From: Candidatus Anaplasma sp. TIGMIC
GTDB taxonomy: Bacteria; Pseudomonadota; Alphaproteobacteria; Rickettsiales; Anaplasmataceae
DNA: 34,673 nucleotides
NCBI RefSeq assembly: GCF_028204095.1
Contig: NZ_JAQLOH010000010.1
Location: 1-34,673, forward strand
Direction: 5' to 3'
Position numbers and translations under genes: made by a program. The notes under the pieces are model-generated. The model ran no database searches. It was given only the letters and a program-made list of their open reading frames with translations, and had not been told where the DNA came from. Each line of letters starts with the position of its first letter. The stretch's first letter is position 1. Below are positions 27,433 to 34,673 of this stretch, one piece after another.

Positions 27433-28110
27433 GTGGGTACAGTATTGAAGTTACGTGAGATCAGTAAGCACTTTTCTGGACAACAGACGCCTGTGTTCCA
27501 TGATATAGATTTAGATATAGCAAGGGGAGAATTCGTCGCCATAATTGGCGCATCAGGTGCTGGAAAAAGCACACTACTGCATATTGCTGGCCTGTTAGAA
27601 GTCCCAACAACAGGTACCGTTTTCATAAATGGCGTAAAGTGTTCTCCAGCATGTGACAAAGTCAGAACCCGTGTACGAAGGGAAAGCTTGGGGTTTGTGT
27701 ACCAGTCCCCAAATCTGCTGCAGGAACTCTCAATTCTTGAAAACGTCGCGCTGCCACTGCGCATTGCTGGAAGAGGGCGTCGAGAATCGGAAAAGCACGC
27801 CTCCGCAATTTTGTGGGAAGTTGGACTAGGGGAAAAAATCCAGCACCAAGTTTGCAGTCTCTCCGGCGGTGAAAGACATCGCGTTTCTCTGGCCCGAGCT
27901 TTGGTCAGATGCCCACATTTGCTTTTAGCTGATGAACCAACGTGCAGCTTAGACCCACAGATCTCAGATACAGTCTTCGCTGCAATGTATAACAGCGTAA
28001 AATCTAAAAATCTAGCTGCCCTGGTCGCCACACATAATCTAGAGCTTGCACGCAAGGCCGATGCCGTACTGTCACTACAAGACGGGTGTATTTCGAAAGT
28101 GAACATATAG
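27433..28110 (+). CDS. lolD: Lipoprotein-releasing ABC transporter ATP-binding protein LolD
   Basis: 225 residues. Walker A GASGAGKST (39-47), Q-loop in VYQSPNLL (about 90-96), signature LSGGERHR (143-150), Walker B LLLADEP (163-169) and an H-loop in VATHN. The early EFVAIIGASGAGKSTLLH and the GTVFING block match LolD/MacB-type ATPases, and size fits LolD. In the known pathway LolCDE extracts lipoproteins from the inner membrane and hands them to LolA. lolC/E are not in this window. The start is a GTG at 27433 preceded by GAGGA (27422-27426), 6 bp upstream of the codon. It is a single-gene unit; a cell-division (FtsE) or MacB-like ATPase is the main alternative. Confidence 0.88.
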   Translation: MGTVLKLREISKHFSGQQTPVFHDIDLDIARGEFVAIIGASGAGKSTLLHIAGLLEVPTTGTVFINGVKCSPACDKVRTRVRRESLGFVYQSPNLLQELSILENVALPLRIAGRGRRESEKHASAILWEVGLGEKIQHQVCSLSGGERHRVSLARALVRCPHLLLADEPTCSLDPQISDTVFAAMYNSVKSKNLAALVATHNLELARKADAVLSLQDGCISKVNI

Positions 28111-28557
28111 TAACACTGCATTGGCGTTGAATGTATTATGCACCGCAGTGCCAAGCCTTTTCACAATTCTGCCACAGTGAACAGGACATAACGCGTATTT
28201 TCGTACGTGTTATAACCCTAGCAACATGAGTTTGACATGCAGCAAACCGCACGAGCTAAGCCGCATATAAAGCTCGAATCGAGACAGCAGATAACAACTG
28301 CTTGTTGCTGAGTACATTTGCATAACCTAACAACATACACAGACCAAAGATACCTCACCGTACACCGCATTTTGTTTGCCCGCTACACTGTAAAGTCAGT
28401 ACCATTACTTTGTGTTCTCAGCGCCGCATAACGTAAACGGCAGCCGATATCTAGCTTTCGTACCGGATAAACCTCATGGAAGGGATCTCCTCACCAACAG
28501 CCAACTTGCATCTCCTACTAAATCCAGATGTCTCCCGAACATGCTGGCGCGACGCAT
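28111..28557. other. Gene-free stretch between convergent lolD and xerD
   Basis: 447 bp between two convergent genes. No gene or tRNA seen. It contains an inverted repeat at 28188-28213 (ATAACGCGTA / TACGTGTTAT, 10-bp stem with one wobble, loop TTTTCG) without a T-run on the plus strand, possibly a weak bidirectional stop, and a short palindrome CTCGAATCGAG near 28273. Confidence 0.4.
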
Positions 28558-29517
28558 CTAAGACTGTCTGTCGTCCTTGGTGTCCGAAAGTGGGTGAAAG
28601 CGCCGCAACGTCTCTCTAAGCTTTTCGCTTGCAACATACGTATATACCTGCGTTGTGGACAAATTAACGTGCCCAAGCATTTTCTGTATGAACACTACGT
28701 TCGACCCATTATTCAGCAAATGTGTCGCAAATGAGTGCCTGAATTTGTGAGGAGATATCTTTGCTGGATCAACTCCCGCTGCTAGAGCCAGATCCTTCAG
28801 AATCTGCCCTACTCGCTGCCTACTAATGCACTGGTCGAATTTTGCACCAGGAAATAGCCACTTCGATTCTGCCTTAGCCTTCGTTATAAAGCATTCTCTC
28901 ACTTCCAAGTAAGCCCTGATGCTCTCCATAGCTGCTTGATTCAGGAGGATCAGCCTATCTCTGTTTCCTTTCCCCTTTATTACAATGTGCCCTATGTCAC
29001 TCTGCTGCTCACGCAACATAGCGTGGACTTCGTAAAATCCAAGCTGAGTCAGCTCCGAAACGCGCATACCCGAAGAGTATAGTATGCTAATTATAGCATG
29101 TGTCCTTTTGCCTTCCGATGTGAGATCACCCTGCGCTTCTTCAAATAGCCTGTTTATATCAGGTTCACCTATAACCTTAGGCAAGCTACGACCAGATTTG
29201 CACACGTCCAAATTCAGAGAAGGATCTCTCGAAGTAATTCGATCATTGTAGAGAAATTTATACATGCCTTTTATAGCCGACACACGCCTAGCAAGTGTGG
29301 CAGCGCTAAACTTTTTCTTGCTCATGCTCCGCACGTAGCTGCGTAGGTCATCGTAGCTGACATCGACAATGCTAACTGCGCGCTTTCTGAGAAACTTCCT
29401 AAGATCTATGAGATCATACCTATAACTACAACAAGTATTTTCGGAAATACCGCGACCCGATGAAAGAAACTCTATGAAAGCGTCTACACAGTTGTCATCA
29501 TTCACAAATACCGCCAC
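28558..29517 (-). CDS. xerD: Site-specific tyrosine recombinase, XerC/XerD family
   Basis: 319 residues. An N-terminal SAM-like core-binding domain (about 6-95) is followed by the catalytic domain with all six hallmark residues: Arg 152 (SSGMRVSEL), Lys 183 (KGKGNRDR), His 257 and Arg 260 (SPHKFRHSFATHLL), His 283 (MLGHVNLSTTQ) and the nucleophile Tyr 292 (QVYTYV). XerC and XerD jointly resolve chromosome dimers at dif during division. The LSTTQVYTYV tail and length favour a housekeeping XerD over an integrase; no attachment site or phage genes are nearby. The start is a GTG at 29517 with only weak ribosome-binding context. It diverges from secG across a 285-bp region rich in inverted repeats. 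Confidence 0.9.
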   Translation of the reverse strand: MAVFVNDDNCVDAFIEFLSSGRGISENTCCSYRYDLIDLRKFLRKRAVSIVDVSYDDLRSYVRSMSKKKFSAATLARRVSAIKGMYKFLYNDRITSRDPSLNLDVCKSGRSLPKVIGEPDINRLFEEAQGDLTSEGKRTHAIISILYSSGMRVSELTQLGFYEVHAMLREQQSDIGHIVIKGKGNRDRLILLNQAAMESIRAYLEVRECFITKAKAESKWLFPGAKFDQCISRQRVGQILKDLALAAGVDPAKISPHKFRHSFATHLLNNGSNVVFIQKMLGHVNLSTTQVYTYVASEKLRETLRRFHPLSDTKDDRQS

Positions 29518-29581
29518 ATTTCTACATCAAGCATCCTGCCTTACAGAGGCTATAACAACTCACAAAACCAAAGTCCACAAA

Positions 29582-29663
29582 GTGTGTTGGTCTACCTACA
29601 AGTCCTATAAAAACACACACGAATAGTGTGACCATGTCATGAAAATACAGTCAACCAACACAC
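29582..29663. repeat. 10-bp perfect inverted repeat with nested dyad upstream of secG and xerD
   Basis: GTGTGTTGGT (29582-29591) and ACCAACACAC (29654-29663) are exact inverted repeats 62 bp apart. Inside them lies a second dyad, CACAC-GAATA-GTGTG (29616-29630). The set sits in the divergent xerD/secG region, just upstream of the secG promoter at 29680. It may be an operator with looping or a large stem-loop; function is unknown. Confidence 0.5.
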
Positions 29664-29679
29664 CTGTAGTTATACCTGA

Positions 29680-29709
29680 TTAGCATATATACACACATTA
29701 GGGTATAAT
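29680..29709 (+). promoter_or_regulatory. Candidate sigma-70 promoter of the secG-pyrG operon
   Basis: TTAGCA (29680-29685), an 18-bp spacer and a perfect TATAAT (29704-29709). Transcription would start near 29716, leaving a leader of about 85 nt before the ATG at 29803. Confidence 0.6.
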
Positions 29710-29802
29710 TGGGGACTAAATCGATACGCACACGTTAACAACTTCTTGACGCAACCTCATAAACGCCGTAGCATCCTGAGATGTTGTTTGTCCACTTGCC
29801 TT

Positions 29803-30111
29803 ATGTTTTTGGTAGCTGTGCAGGTATTCCTGGCGCTTTTGCTGGTGTTGTTGGTTCTGCTTCAGTCGCCAGAGTCTGATAGTCTCGGGAGTTTTGGCGG
29901 CGCACAGTGTAATCTGGGGTCTGTGTTTGGCAAGGGCTCGCCGTCTAGTCTGCTCGCAAGGCTTACCGCGGTGGTCGCAGCCGTCTTCATTTTAAACACC
30001 CTGCTACTGGTCGGCATTGGTTCAAAGAGTATAAGGGAAGTAAGCGTTACTGGGGAGCCCGAGACAGTTTCGGGAAGAGAGGCGAAGACAGGGGAAGTTC
30101 CCTCTGAATAA
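29803..30111 (+). CDS. secG: Protein translocase subunit SecG
   Basis: 102 residues from ATG 29803. The first membrane helix [18 protein letters not shown] ends in the SecG landmark VLLQ, followed by the Gly/Ser-rich loop SLGSFGG and a second helix ([19 protein letters not shown]). SecG joins SecYE and aids SecA-driven export. The frame is open to a TTG at 29746, but the family has almost nothing before the first helix, so 29803 (or a TTG at 29788) is more likely. The last 25 residues are polar and acidic. pyrG starts 17 bp after the stop, so the two form an operon. Confidence 0.9.
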   Translation: MFLVAVQVFLALLLVLLVLLQSPESDSLGSFGGAQCNLGSVFGKGSPSSLLARLTAVVAAVFILNTLLLVGIGSKSIREVSVTGEPETVSGREAKTGEVPSE

Positions 30112-30128
30112 CACTTGAATTTTTGTAT

Positions 30129-31757
30129 ATGGAAGAACAAGGGACGACAAAACCTACGCGTTTCATATTCGTTACTGGGGGAGTTGTCTCTTCGTTGGGA
30201 AAGGGTCTCGCTTCCGCGTCAATAGGTGCGCTTTTGCAGGCACGCGGGTTTAAGGTACGTTTGAGGAAGTTGGACCCGTATCTTAACGTGGACCCCGGTA
30301 CGATGAGCCCAGCACAACATGGTGAAGTTTTCGTCACGGCAGATGGTGGCGAAACTGATCTCGATTTGGGGCACTACGAACGTTTTACCGGTGCTCTGTC
30401 TTCGAAAGCTGACAATATGACCGCCGGTCGTATATATCACAAACTCTTGGTGAAAGAGAGGCGTGGCGACTACCTGGGACAAACAGTACAGGTCATTCCT
30501 CACGTAATCGACCTCATAATATCGTGCATATTGCGTCGTGACGATCCTGACACAGACTTTGTGATCTGTGAGATTGGTGGAACTGTGGGTGATATAGAAA
30601 GTCAGCCATTTTTAGAGGCCGTGAGACAGATAAGCTACAGATTGAGTAAAAGCTACACAATATTTGTCCATCTAACACTCGTACCATTTATTGGAACGGT
30701 GGGAGAGATGAAAACAAAGCCAACCCAGCACTCTGTGAAGGTACTTAGTTCCCTTGGGATACAGCCCGACATAGTTTTATACCGCAGTAGAGAACGGCTT
30801 CCGGAATATCAAAGTGCCAAAATAGCAAATCTCTGCAATGTTGCAGAGGATAACATAATACCTGCACTGGATGTAGATAACATATACATGCTTCCAGTCA
30901 TGTACCATGAACATAAGTTAGATACACAAATACTTAAGCATTTCGGTGTCGAGAGCCGTGAGCCAGACCTGGAGCGCTGGCACAACGTTCTTAGGATGTC
31001 TTCTGTTGCGTCTAAGCGTATTGTCGTAGCAATGGTCGGGAAATATATAACCGCCTTGGATGCGTACACATCTCTCACTGAGGCTCTTCGTCATGCCGGA
31101 ATGCATAGCGGCATCTGCGTTGATATAAAGTGGGTAGACGCTCGTTTGCCCGCGCATACGCAGGATCTTGCCGACGCTGACGCAATACTTGTTCCGGGTG
31201 GTTTCGGCGATAGTGGTGTTGACACAAAACTGAGTGCGATAAAGTACGCTAGAGAAAACAACGTGCCTATGCTCGGCATATGTATGGGTATGCAACTTGC
31301 GGTCATAGAGTTTGCGCGGAATGTGGCTGGCCTCGAAGATGCTAATTCGACTGAGTTCCGTCACGATTGCAAACATCCAGTTGTTTGCGAATTGCCTGGT
31401 TTACAGACCGATGCCGAGTACAAAATGGGTGGCAGTATGCGCCTTGGCTCTTACACGTGCACGCTAGAGCCAGGTTCAAAAATTATGTCTATTTACGGGA
31501 AAGACACTATAGCTGAACGTAGGCGGCACCGCTACGGTGTAAACCCTGCGTATCGGGCCATACTGGAAGAGCATGGACTAGCGTTTACCGGTGCTGCCGA
31601 GGATAGGGATCTGCCGGAAATTCTTGAATTGAAAACGCACCCTTGGTTTATCGGGGTTCAGTTTCACCCAGAGTTTGGGTCAAATCCATTTGTGTCGCAC
31701 CCCTTGTTCCTCGCTTTTGTTACCAGTACTTGGAAAGAAAAAGAAAGAAAAGCTTAA
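30129..31757 (+). CDS. pyrG: CTP synthase
   Basis: 542 residues, full length. The N-terminal synthetase domain has the P-loop region [19 protein letters not shown] and the [11 protein letters not shown] block; the C-terminal class I glutamine amidotransferase domain has the nucleophile Cys 385 in [19 protein letters not shown] and the His-Glu pair in VQFHPEFGS. It converts UTP, ATP and glutamine to CTP. The ATG at 30129 is preferred to the in-frame TTG at 30123. It is 17 bp downstream of secG and convergent with ribD, the stop codons being only 11 bp apart with no terminator hairpin between them, so the transcripts probably overlap. Confidence 0.98.
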   Translation: MEEQGTTKPTRFIFVTGGVVSSLGKGLASASIGALLQARGFKVRLRKLDPYLNVDPGTMSPAQHGEVFVTADGGETDLDLGHYERFTGALSSKADNMTAGRIYHKLLVKERRGDYLGQTVQVIPHVIDLIISCILRRDDPDTDFVICEIGGTVGDIESQPFLEAVRQISYRLSKSYTIFVHLTLVPFIGTVGEMKTKPTQHSVKVLSSLGIQPDIVLYRSRERLPEYQSAKIANLCNVAEDNIIPALDVDNIYMLPVMYHEHKLDTQILKHFGVESREPDLERWHNVLRMSSVASKRIVVAMVGKYITALDAYTSLTEALRHAGMHSGICVDIKWVDARLPAHTQDLADADAILVPGGFGDSGVDTKLSAIKYARENNVPMLGICMGMQLAVIEFARNVAGLEDANSTEFRHDCKHPVVCELPGLQTDAEYKMGGSMRLGSYTCTLEPGSKIMSIYGKDTIAERRRHRYGVNPAYRAILEEHGLAFTGAAEDRDLPEILELKTHPWFIGVQFHPEFGSNPFVSHPLFLAFVTSTWKEKERKA

Positions 31758-31768
31758 AGCTGTATGCC

Positions 31769-32905
31769 CTACAGAACCGCGTCGAGCTGCGCGTACGTAT
31801 ACCTGCATGAATGCTGACCACAATCCTCGGGTACGTACCTTACATCAAATACTTCTACCGTATCTCCCAAAAAATCGAGGCTTCGAGTTTTTATAAACTG
31901 ACAGCGCTTGCTCAGCATGGGACCAATATCATTCACCATCCTAACGCCACCACTACCAGAAATTTTGTCACTACGAGTCCAGATAACCCGGTCAACTAGT
32001 TCCTTCTTCAGAAGCTCAGTAATCAAAATCCCACCACCTTCAACAAGCAATCTCGTTACACCCAGTTGTTCCGTCAAAGCGCATAAGCTCTCTTTGAGGA
32101 AGACAGTTCCACTATTCACTTTGATGTACTTCACATTGTCCAGCGTGTATGCTGGCTCATTATCGGTTATTACATATGTGGGTATTGCACCTGCTGTAAC
32201 TACTATCCTGTGGTGAGGTTGCAGTTTACCTGACCTGTCTATAACAACTCGCAGGGGAGAGTGCATTCTCAGCCCTGGAAGGCGACAGTCTAACATGGGA
32301 TCATCGGCAAGAACCGTGTTACTACCCACCATAATGGCATCGTGCATGGCACGTTGTTTATGTACCCAGCTTCTAGTAGCATCGTTAGTGATCCATGATC
32401 GCTCATGTCCTCCCATGGAGATTTTCCCGTCTAGCGTTGTGGCTATTTTAACGGTCACCAGTGGTCTATTTAGTAGCTTGCTATTAAAAAAGCCAGTGTT
32501 TAACTCTGCAGCCTTGTGTTGTAGTACGCCGCATACGACATCTATACCTGCTGCGCTAAGGGAGCTAATACCCTTGCCTGATACTCGGTGATCTGGATCA
32601 GACTGCCCTATAACAACCCTGGAAACCCCAGCATCTATCAAAACCGTTGTGCATGGCCCTGTCACACCAACATGGCAACACGGCTCAAGCGTTACGTATA
32701 CGGTTGATCCAACTGCTTTGCTCCCTGCCTGCTTCAAGGCCACGGTTTCTGCGTGCGGACGGCCGCCTGGAGAGGTCCACCCACGCCCCACCACGGCACC
32801 ATCGCGAGTTATTACACAGCCAACCGCAGGATTGGGGTACACATTGCCAAGCCCTCTACGCGCTAATGCCAAGGCCATAGCCATGAATCTCTCATCTGGA
32901 GACAT
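31769..32905 (-). CDS. ribD: Bifunctional riboflavin biosynthesis deaminase/reductase RibD
   Basis: 378 residues. The N-terminal cytidine-deaminase-like domain has the zinc site His 51 with the catalytic Glu 53 (RPHAETVAL) and Cys 76 and Cys 85 (EPCCHVGVTGPC). The C-terminal reductase domain (about 145-378) begins RPLVTVKIATTLDGKIS and contains RLLVEGGGILITELL. It catalyses two successive steps, deamination and NADPH-dependent side-chain reduction, of riboflavin synthesis. Riboflavin and other cofactor synthesis is retained in Anaplasmataceae and is important in tick-associated bacteria. The ATG at 32905 begins MSPDERFM. It diverges from grpE, whose promoter lies in the 80-bp gap. Confidence 0.97.
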   Translation of the reverse strand: MSPDERFMAMALALARRGLGNVYPNPAVGCVITRDGAVVGRGWTSPGGRPHAETVALKQAGSKAVGSTVYVTLEPCCHVGVTGPCTTVLIDAGVSRVVIGQSDPDHRVSGKGISSLSAAGIDVVCGVLQHKAAELNTGFFNSKLLNRPLVTVKIATTLDGKISMGGHERSWITNDATRSWVHKQRAMHDAIMVGSNTVLADDPMLDCRLPGLRMHSPLRVVIDRSGKLQPHHRIVVTAGAIPTYVITDNEPAYTLDNVKYIKVNSGTVFLKESLCALTEQLGVTRLLVEGGGILITELLKKELVDRVIWTRSDKISGSGGVRMVNDIGPMLSKRCQFIKTRSLDFLGDTVEVFDVRYVPEDCGQHSCRYTYAQLDAVL

Positions 32906-32924
32906 CGGAAAAATGCTTTTACTC

Positions 32925-32953
32925 TTGAAATTTGCTCACAAAACTACTATATA
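32925..32953 (+). promoter_or_regulatory. Promoter of the grpE-trpS pair
   Basis: TTGAAA (32925-32930), 17-bp spacer and TATATA (32948-32953). Transcription should begin near 32960, which falls on the first in-frame ATG (32959) and so argues that grpE translation starts at 32986. CTTGAAA also resembles the -35 of heat-shock (sigma-32) promoters, but no CCCCAT-like -10 follows. Confidence 0.6.
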
Positions 32954-32985
32954 CCTAAATGTTCGTGATTAGAAGTTTTTGTGCT

Positions 32986-33618
32986 ATGGCTGAAGATGAA
33001 AGCGTAGGGCCAAGGCCTAAATCTGCTGATGCTGCTCCTGGCAGTGCCGGTTCCCGTGGGACTGTTGCTGGCAAAAGCTCTAAGCCTGCAGGCAGCAGAG
33101 AAGCGTCGGCGGCTGGCAAGTTTGCTGCTGGGATTAACAGCACGAAAAGCAGAATAGGTGCAGATCTCGCTGCCGTAGAGAAGTTAAAAGCGGAAGCGGA
33201 GCTTTTACGCGACCAGCTGCGTCTTGCAGTTGCAGACAGTAGGAATCTTGAGCGCCTCATGCACCAGGAGGTGGACAATGCTCGGGTGTTTTCGATCTCT
33301 GGCTTCGCACGCGATCTAATCCCGTCTTTTGACAATTTGGAAGCTTCGTTGAAGAACCTCAGTTCTGACGATAGCGTACACGCCGGGATTAAGATGACTT
33401 GGGACAGCCTTCTTTCTGTGCTCAGCACGCATGGCGTTAAGAGAATCTACCCTGTGGGTGAGCAGTTTGATACCAGATTCCACACCGCTGTCACGCAAGC
33501 TGTAGCCAACGATAAGCCATCAGGTACGGTGTTAGAGGTAGTCCAAGCAGGTTATATACTTAACGGTAAGGTATTGCGTCCTGCATCGGTTGTGGTATCA
33601 ACTCAGGAAGGTAAATGA
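32986..33618 (+). CDS. grpE: GrpE, nucleotide exchange factor of DnaK
   Basis: 210 residues from ATG 32986. A low-complexity Ala/Ser/Gly/Lys-rich N-terminal tail (about 1-50) is followed by a long coiled coil (AAVEKLKAEAELLRDQLRLA onward) and the C-terminal beta domain with FDTRFHTAVTQ and the closing GYILNGKVLRPASVVVS, the GrpE signature. It releases ADP from DnaK. The in-frame ATG at 32959 is rejected because the promoter would place the transcript start there. The stop overlaps the trpS start (ATGA at 33615-33618), so trpS translation is probably coupled. It diverges from ribD. Confidence 0.96.
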   Translation: MAEDESVGPRPKSADAAPGSAGSRGTVAGKSSKPAGSREASAAGKFAAGINSTKSRIGADLAAVEKLKAEAELLRDQLRLAVADSRNLERLMHQEVDNARVFSISGFARDLIPSFDNLEASLKNLSSDDSVHAGIKMTWDSLLSVLSTHGVKRIYPVGEQFDTRFHTAVTQAVANDKPSGTVLEVVQAGYILNGKVLRPASVVVSTQEGK

Positions 33619-34613
33619 TATTTTCTGCTGCCCAGCCGAGCGGAAAAGCCTTACATCTGGGGAACTATCTCGGTGCTATTAAACAGTGGGTTGGTCAGCA
33701 GGATGCGCAGCAGTGCCTTTTCTGTATAGTTGATCTGCATGCTTTAACTTCTGGAAAACAAAACAACATGGAGTTGGGTACGTCTTCCCTGGGTCTGTTA
33801 GCAGCGTACATAGCTTGTGGTATAGACCCAAGCAAGGCACCTATCTTCTTACAATCCCACGTTCCTGAGCATACTGAGCTGTGCTGGCTACTTGGTTGTA
33901 TGACTCCTATCGGATGGCTCAACAGGATGACCCAGTATAAAGACAAAAGTAAGGGCGGTAATGTCGGGGCCACTCTAGGGCTTTATAGTTACCCTGTGTT
34001 AATGGCCGCGGACATACTTCTGTACAAAGCAAGCCTAGTGCCTGTTGGCAATGATCAGCAGCAACATATCGAGTTGGCACAGGATATCGCTAAAGCTTTC
34101 AATACCACTTTCTCTGTAGATTACTTCAGCGCCCCTCGCGCTATGCCGTATGGCAACTGCGCACGGATAATGAGCTTGCGTGATGGTACGAAAAAAATGA
34201 GCAAGTCCGACGCATCTGATTTTTCACGAATAAACTTAAGCGACGACGACGATACGATAGCCCTAAAGGTAAAGAAGGCTACTACAGACAGTCTCACGGG
34301 ATTTGTTTACGAAGAGTTGAGTCAGCGTCCTGAACTTTGCAACCTGGTGAATATTTTTGCTGCTCTTGCCCAGTGTGAGTCCAGAGAAGTTTGTACCAAG
34401 TTTCACGGGAGCAGTACAAAGGAATTCAAGGATGCCTTGACTGAGTTGCTAATAGAGAAAATCGGGCCAATAAGAACAAAAATATCCGAGCTGCTGGGAG
34501 ACGTTGCTTACCTGCAGGGCGTTTTGCGTGAAGGAAGGGACTACGCACGTTCCCTGGCAATGACGCACCTCCGGGAAATAAAAACCATCATTGGCCTATA
34601 TCAGACTTTATAG
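33615..34613 (+). CDS. trpS: Tryptophanyl-tRNA synthetase
   Basis: 332 residues, a normal class I TrpRS. The HIGH-type motif is HLGN (14-17) in PSGKALHLGNYLGAI and the KMSKS motif is at 194-198 (GTKKMSKSDASD). Between them lie the TrpRS-typical M-T-Q-Y-K-D segment and GNDQQQHIELAQDIA. It charges tRNA-Trp. Its ATG overlaps the grpE stop by 4 bp. The last 60 bases of the window after the stop hold nothing recognisable. Confidence 0.97.
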   Translation: MIFSAAQPSGKALHLGNYLGAIKQWVGQQDAQQCLFCIVDLHALTSGKQNNMELGTSSLGLLAAYIACGIDPSKAPIFLQSHVPEHTELCWLLGCMTPIGWLNRMTQYKDKSKGGNVGATLGLYSYPVLMAADILLYKASLVPVGNDQQQHIELAQDIAKAFNTTFSVDYFSAPRAMPYGNCARIMSLRDGTKKMSKSDASDFSRINLSDDDDTIALKVKKATTDSLTGFVYEELSQRPELCNLVNIFAALAQCESREVCTKFHGSSTKEFKDALTELLIEKIGPIRTKISELLGDVAYLQGVLREGRDYARSLAMTHLREIKTIIGLYQTL

Positions 34614-34673
34614 CACGGTGCCTACCTGTACGCGGCGCACAGTTTCCAGTGCTTAGCTATCCACCTCATCACG

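Noticed and set aside
27417-28154. 245-codon minus-strand ORF over lolD
   Set aside because: Complete overlap with a LolD ATPase carrying all ABC motifs; the antisense translation has no recognisable features.
28558-29517. Tyrosine recombinase read as an integrase of a mobile element
   Set aside because: Housekeeping XerD length and motifs, no attachment-site repeats, no adjacent phage or plasmid genes, and the tRNA in the window is 11 kb away and intact.

Overview
The window looks like a chromosomal segment of an obligate intracellular Rickettsiales bacterium, most likely genus Anaplasma. The basis is gene content (a mitochondrial-type NDUFA12 complex I subunit beside an MlaD/MCE gene, an orphan MrpD-like antiporter subunit, an FbpA-type iron-binding protein with no permease beside it, scattered single housekeeping genes with few long operons), a moderate GC content (judged by eye, not computed) that is too high for Ehrlichia or Rickettsia, and two giant lineage-specific ORFs. 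The genus is inferred; the species cannot be fixed from the sequence alone. No insertion sequence, phage gene, CRISPR array or rRNA is visible.

Layout. 191-2734: a ProP-like MFS transporter converges on a minus-strand pair, fbpA then a 59-codon Trm112/YcaR-family gene. 3031-17309: two very large divergent genes fill about 14 kb. The minus-strand one (3129-8876, 1915 aa) carries two tandem collagenase-like (M9/gluzincin-type) zinc-peptidase domains followed by at least three tandem modules of about 283 aa. The plus-strand one (9210-17309, 2699 aa) is built of four diverged copies of an unrecognised module separated by Pro/Ala/Ser/Thr-rich linkers, one of which contains a 283-bp perfect direct repeat. 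17348-18409: terminator, tRNA-Ala(UGC) and nrdR on the minus strand, then a divergent NDUFA12 gene, with an inverted repeat and a good promoter between them. 18594-21720: mlaD, a region of about 780 bp with no recognisable gene, a small membrane protein and an MrpD-like subunit. 21939-27129: a long AsmA-family protein and the malic enzyme MaeB, both minus strand. 27433-34613: lolD, xerD (minus), secG-pyrG, ribD (minus), and grpE-trpS, which overlap by 4 bp.

How the genes fit together. Three genes (mlaD, asmA-like, lolD) concern lipid or lipoprotein traffic in the envelope. This is notable in a lineage that lacks LPS and most peptidoglycan, where the outer membrane is mainly protein and scavenged lipid. 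Iron uptake (fbpA), substrate import (MFS), malate-to-pyruvate metabolism (maeB), complex I (NDUFA12), ion homeostasis (MrpD-like), riboflavin and CTP synthesis (ribD, pyrG) and dNTP control (nrdR) form the metabolic part. The giant divergent pair is the accessory part and the best candidate for an undescribed host- or tick-interaction system: a duplicated collagenase-like protease with repeat modules beside a giant multi-module repeat protein, both without a visible signal peptide.
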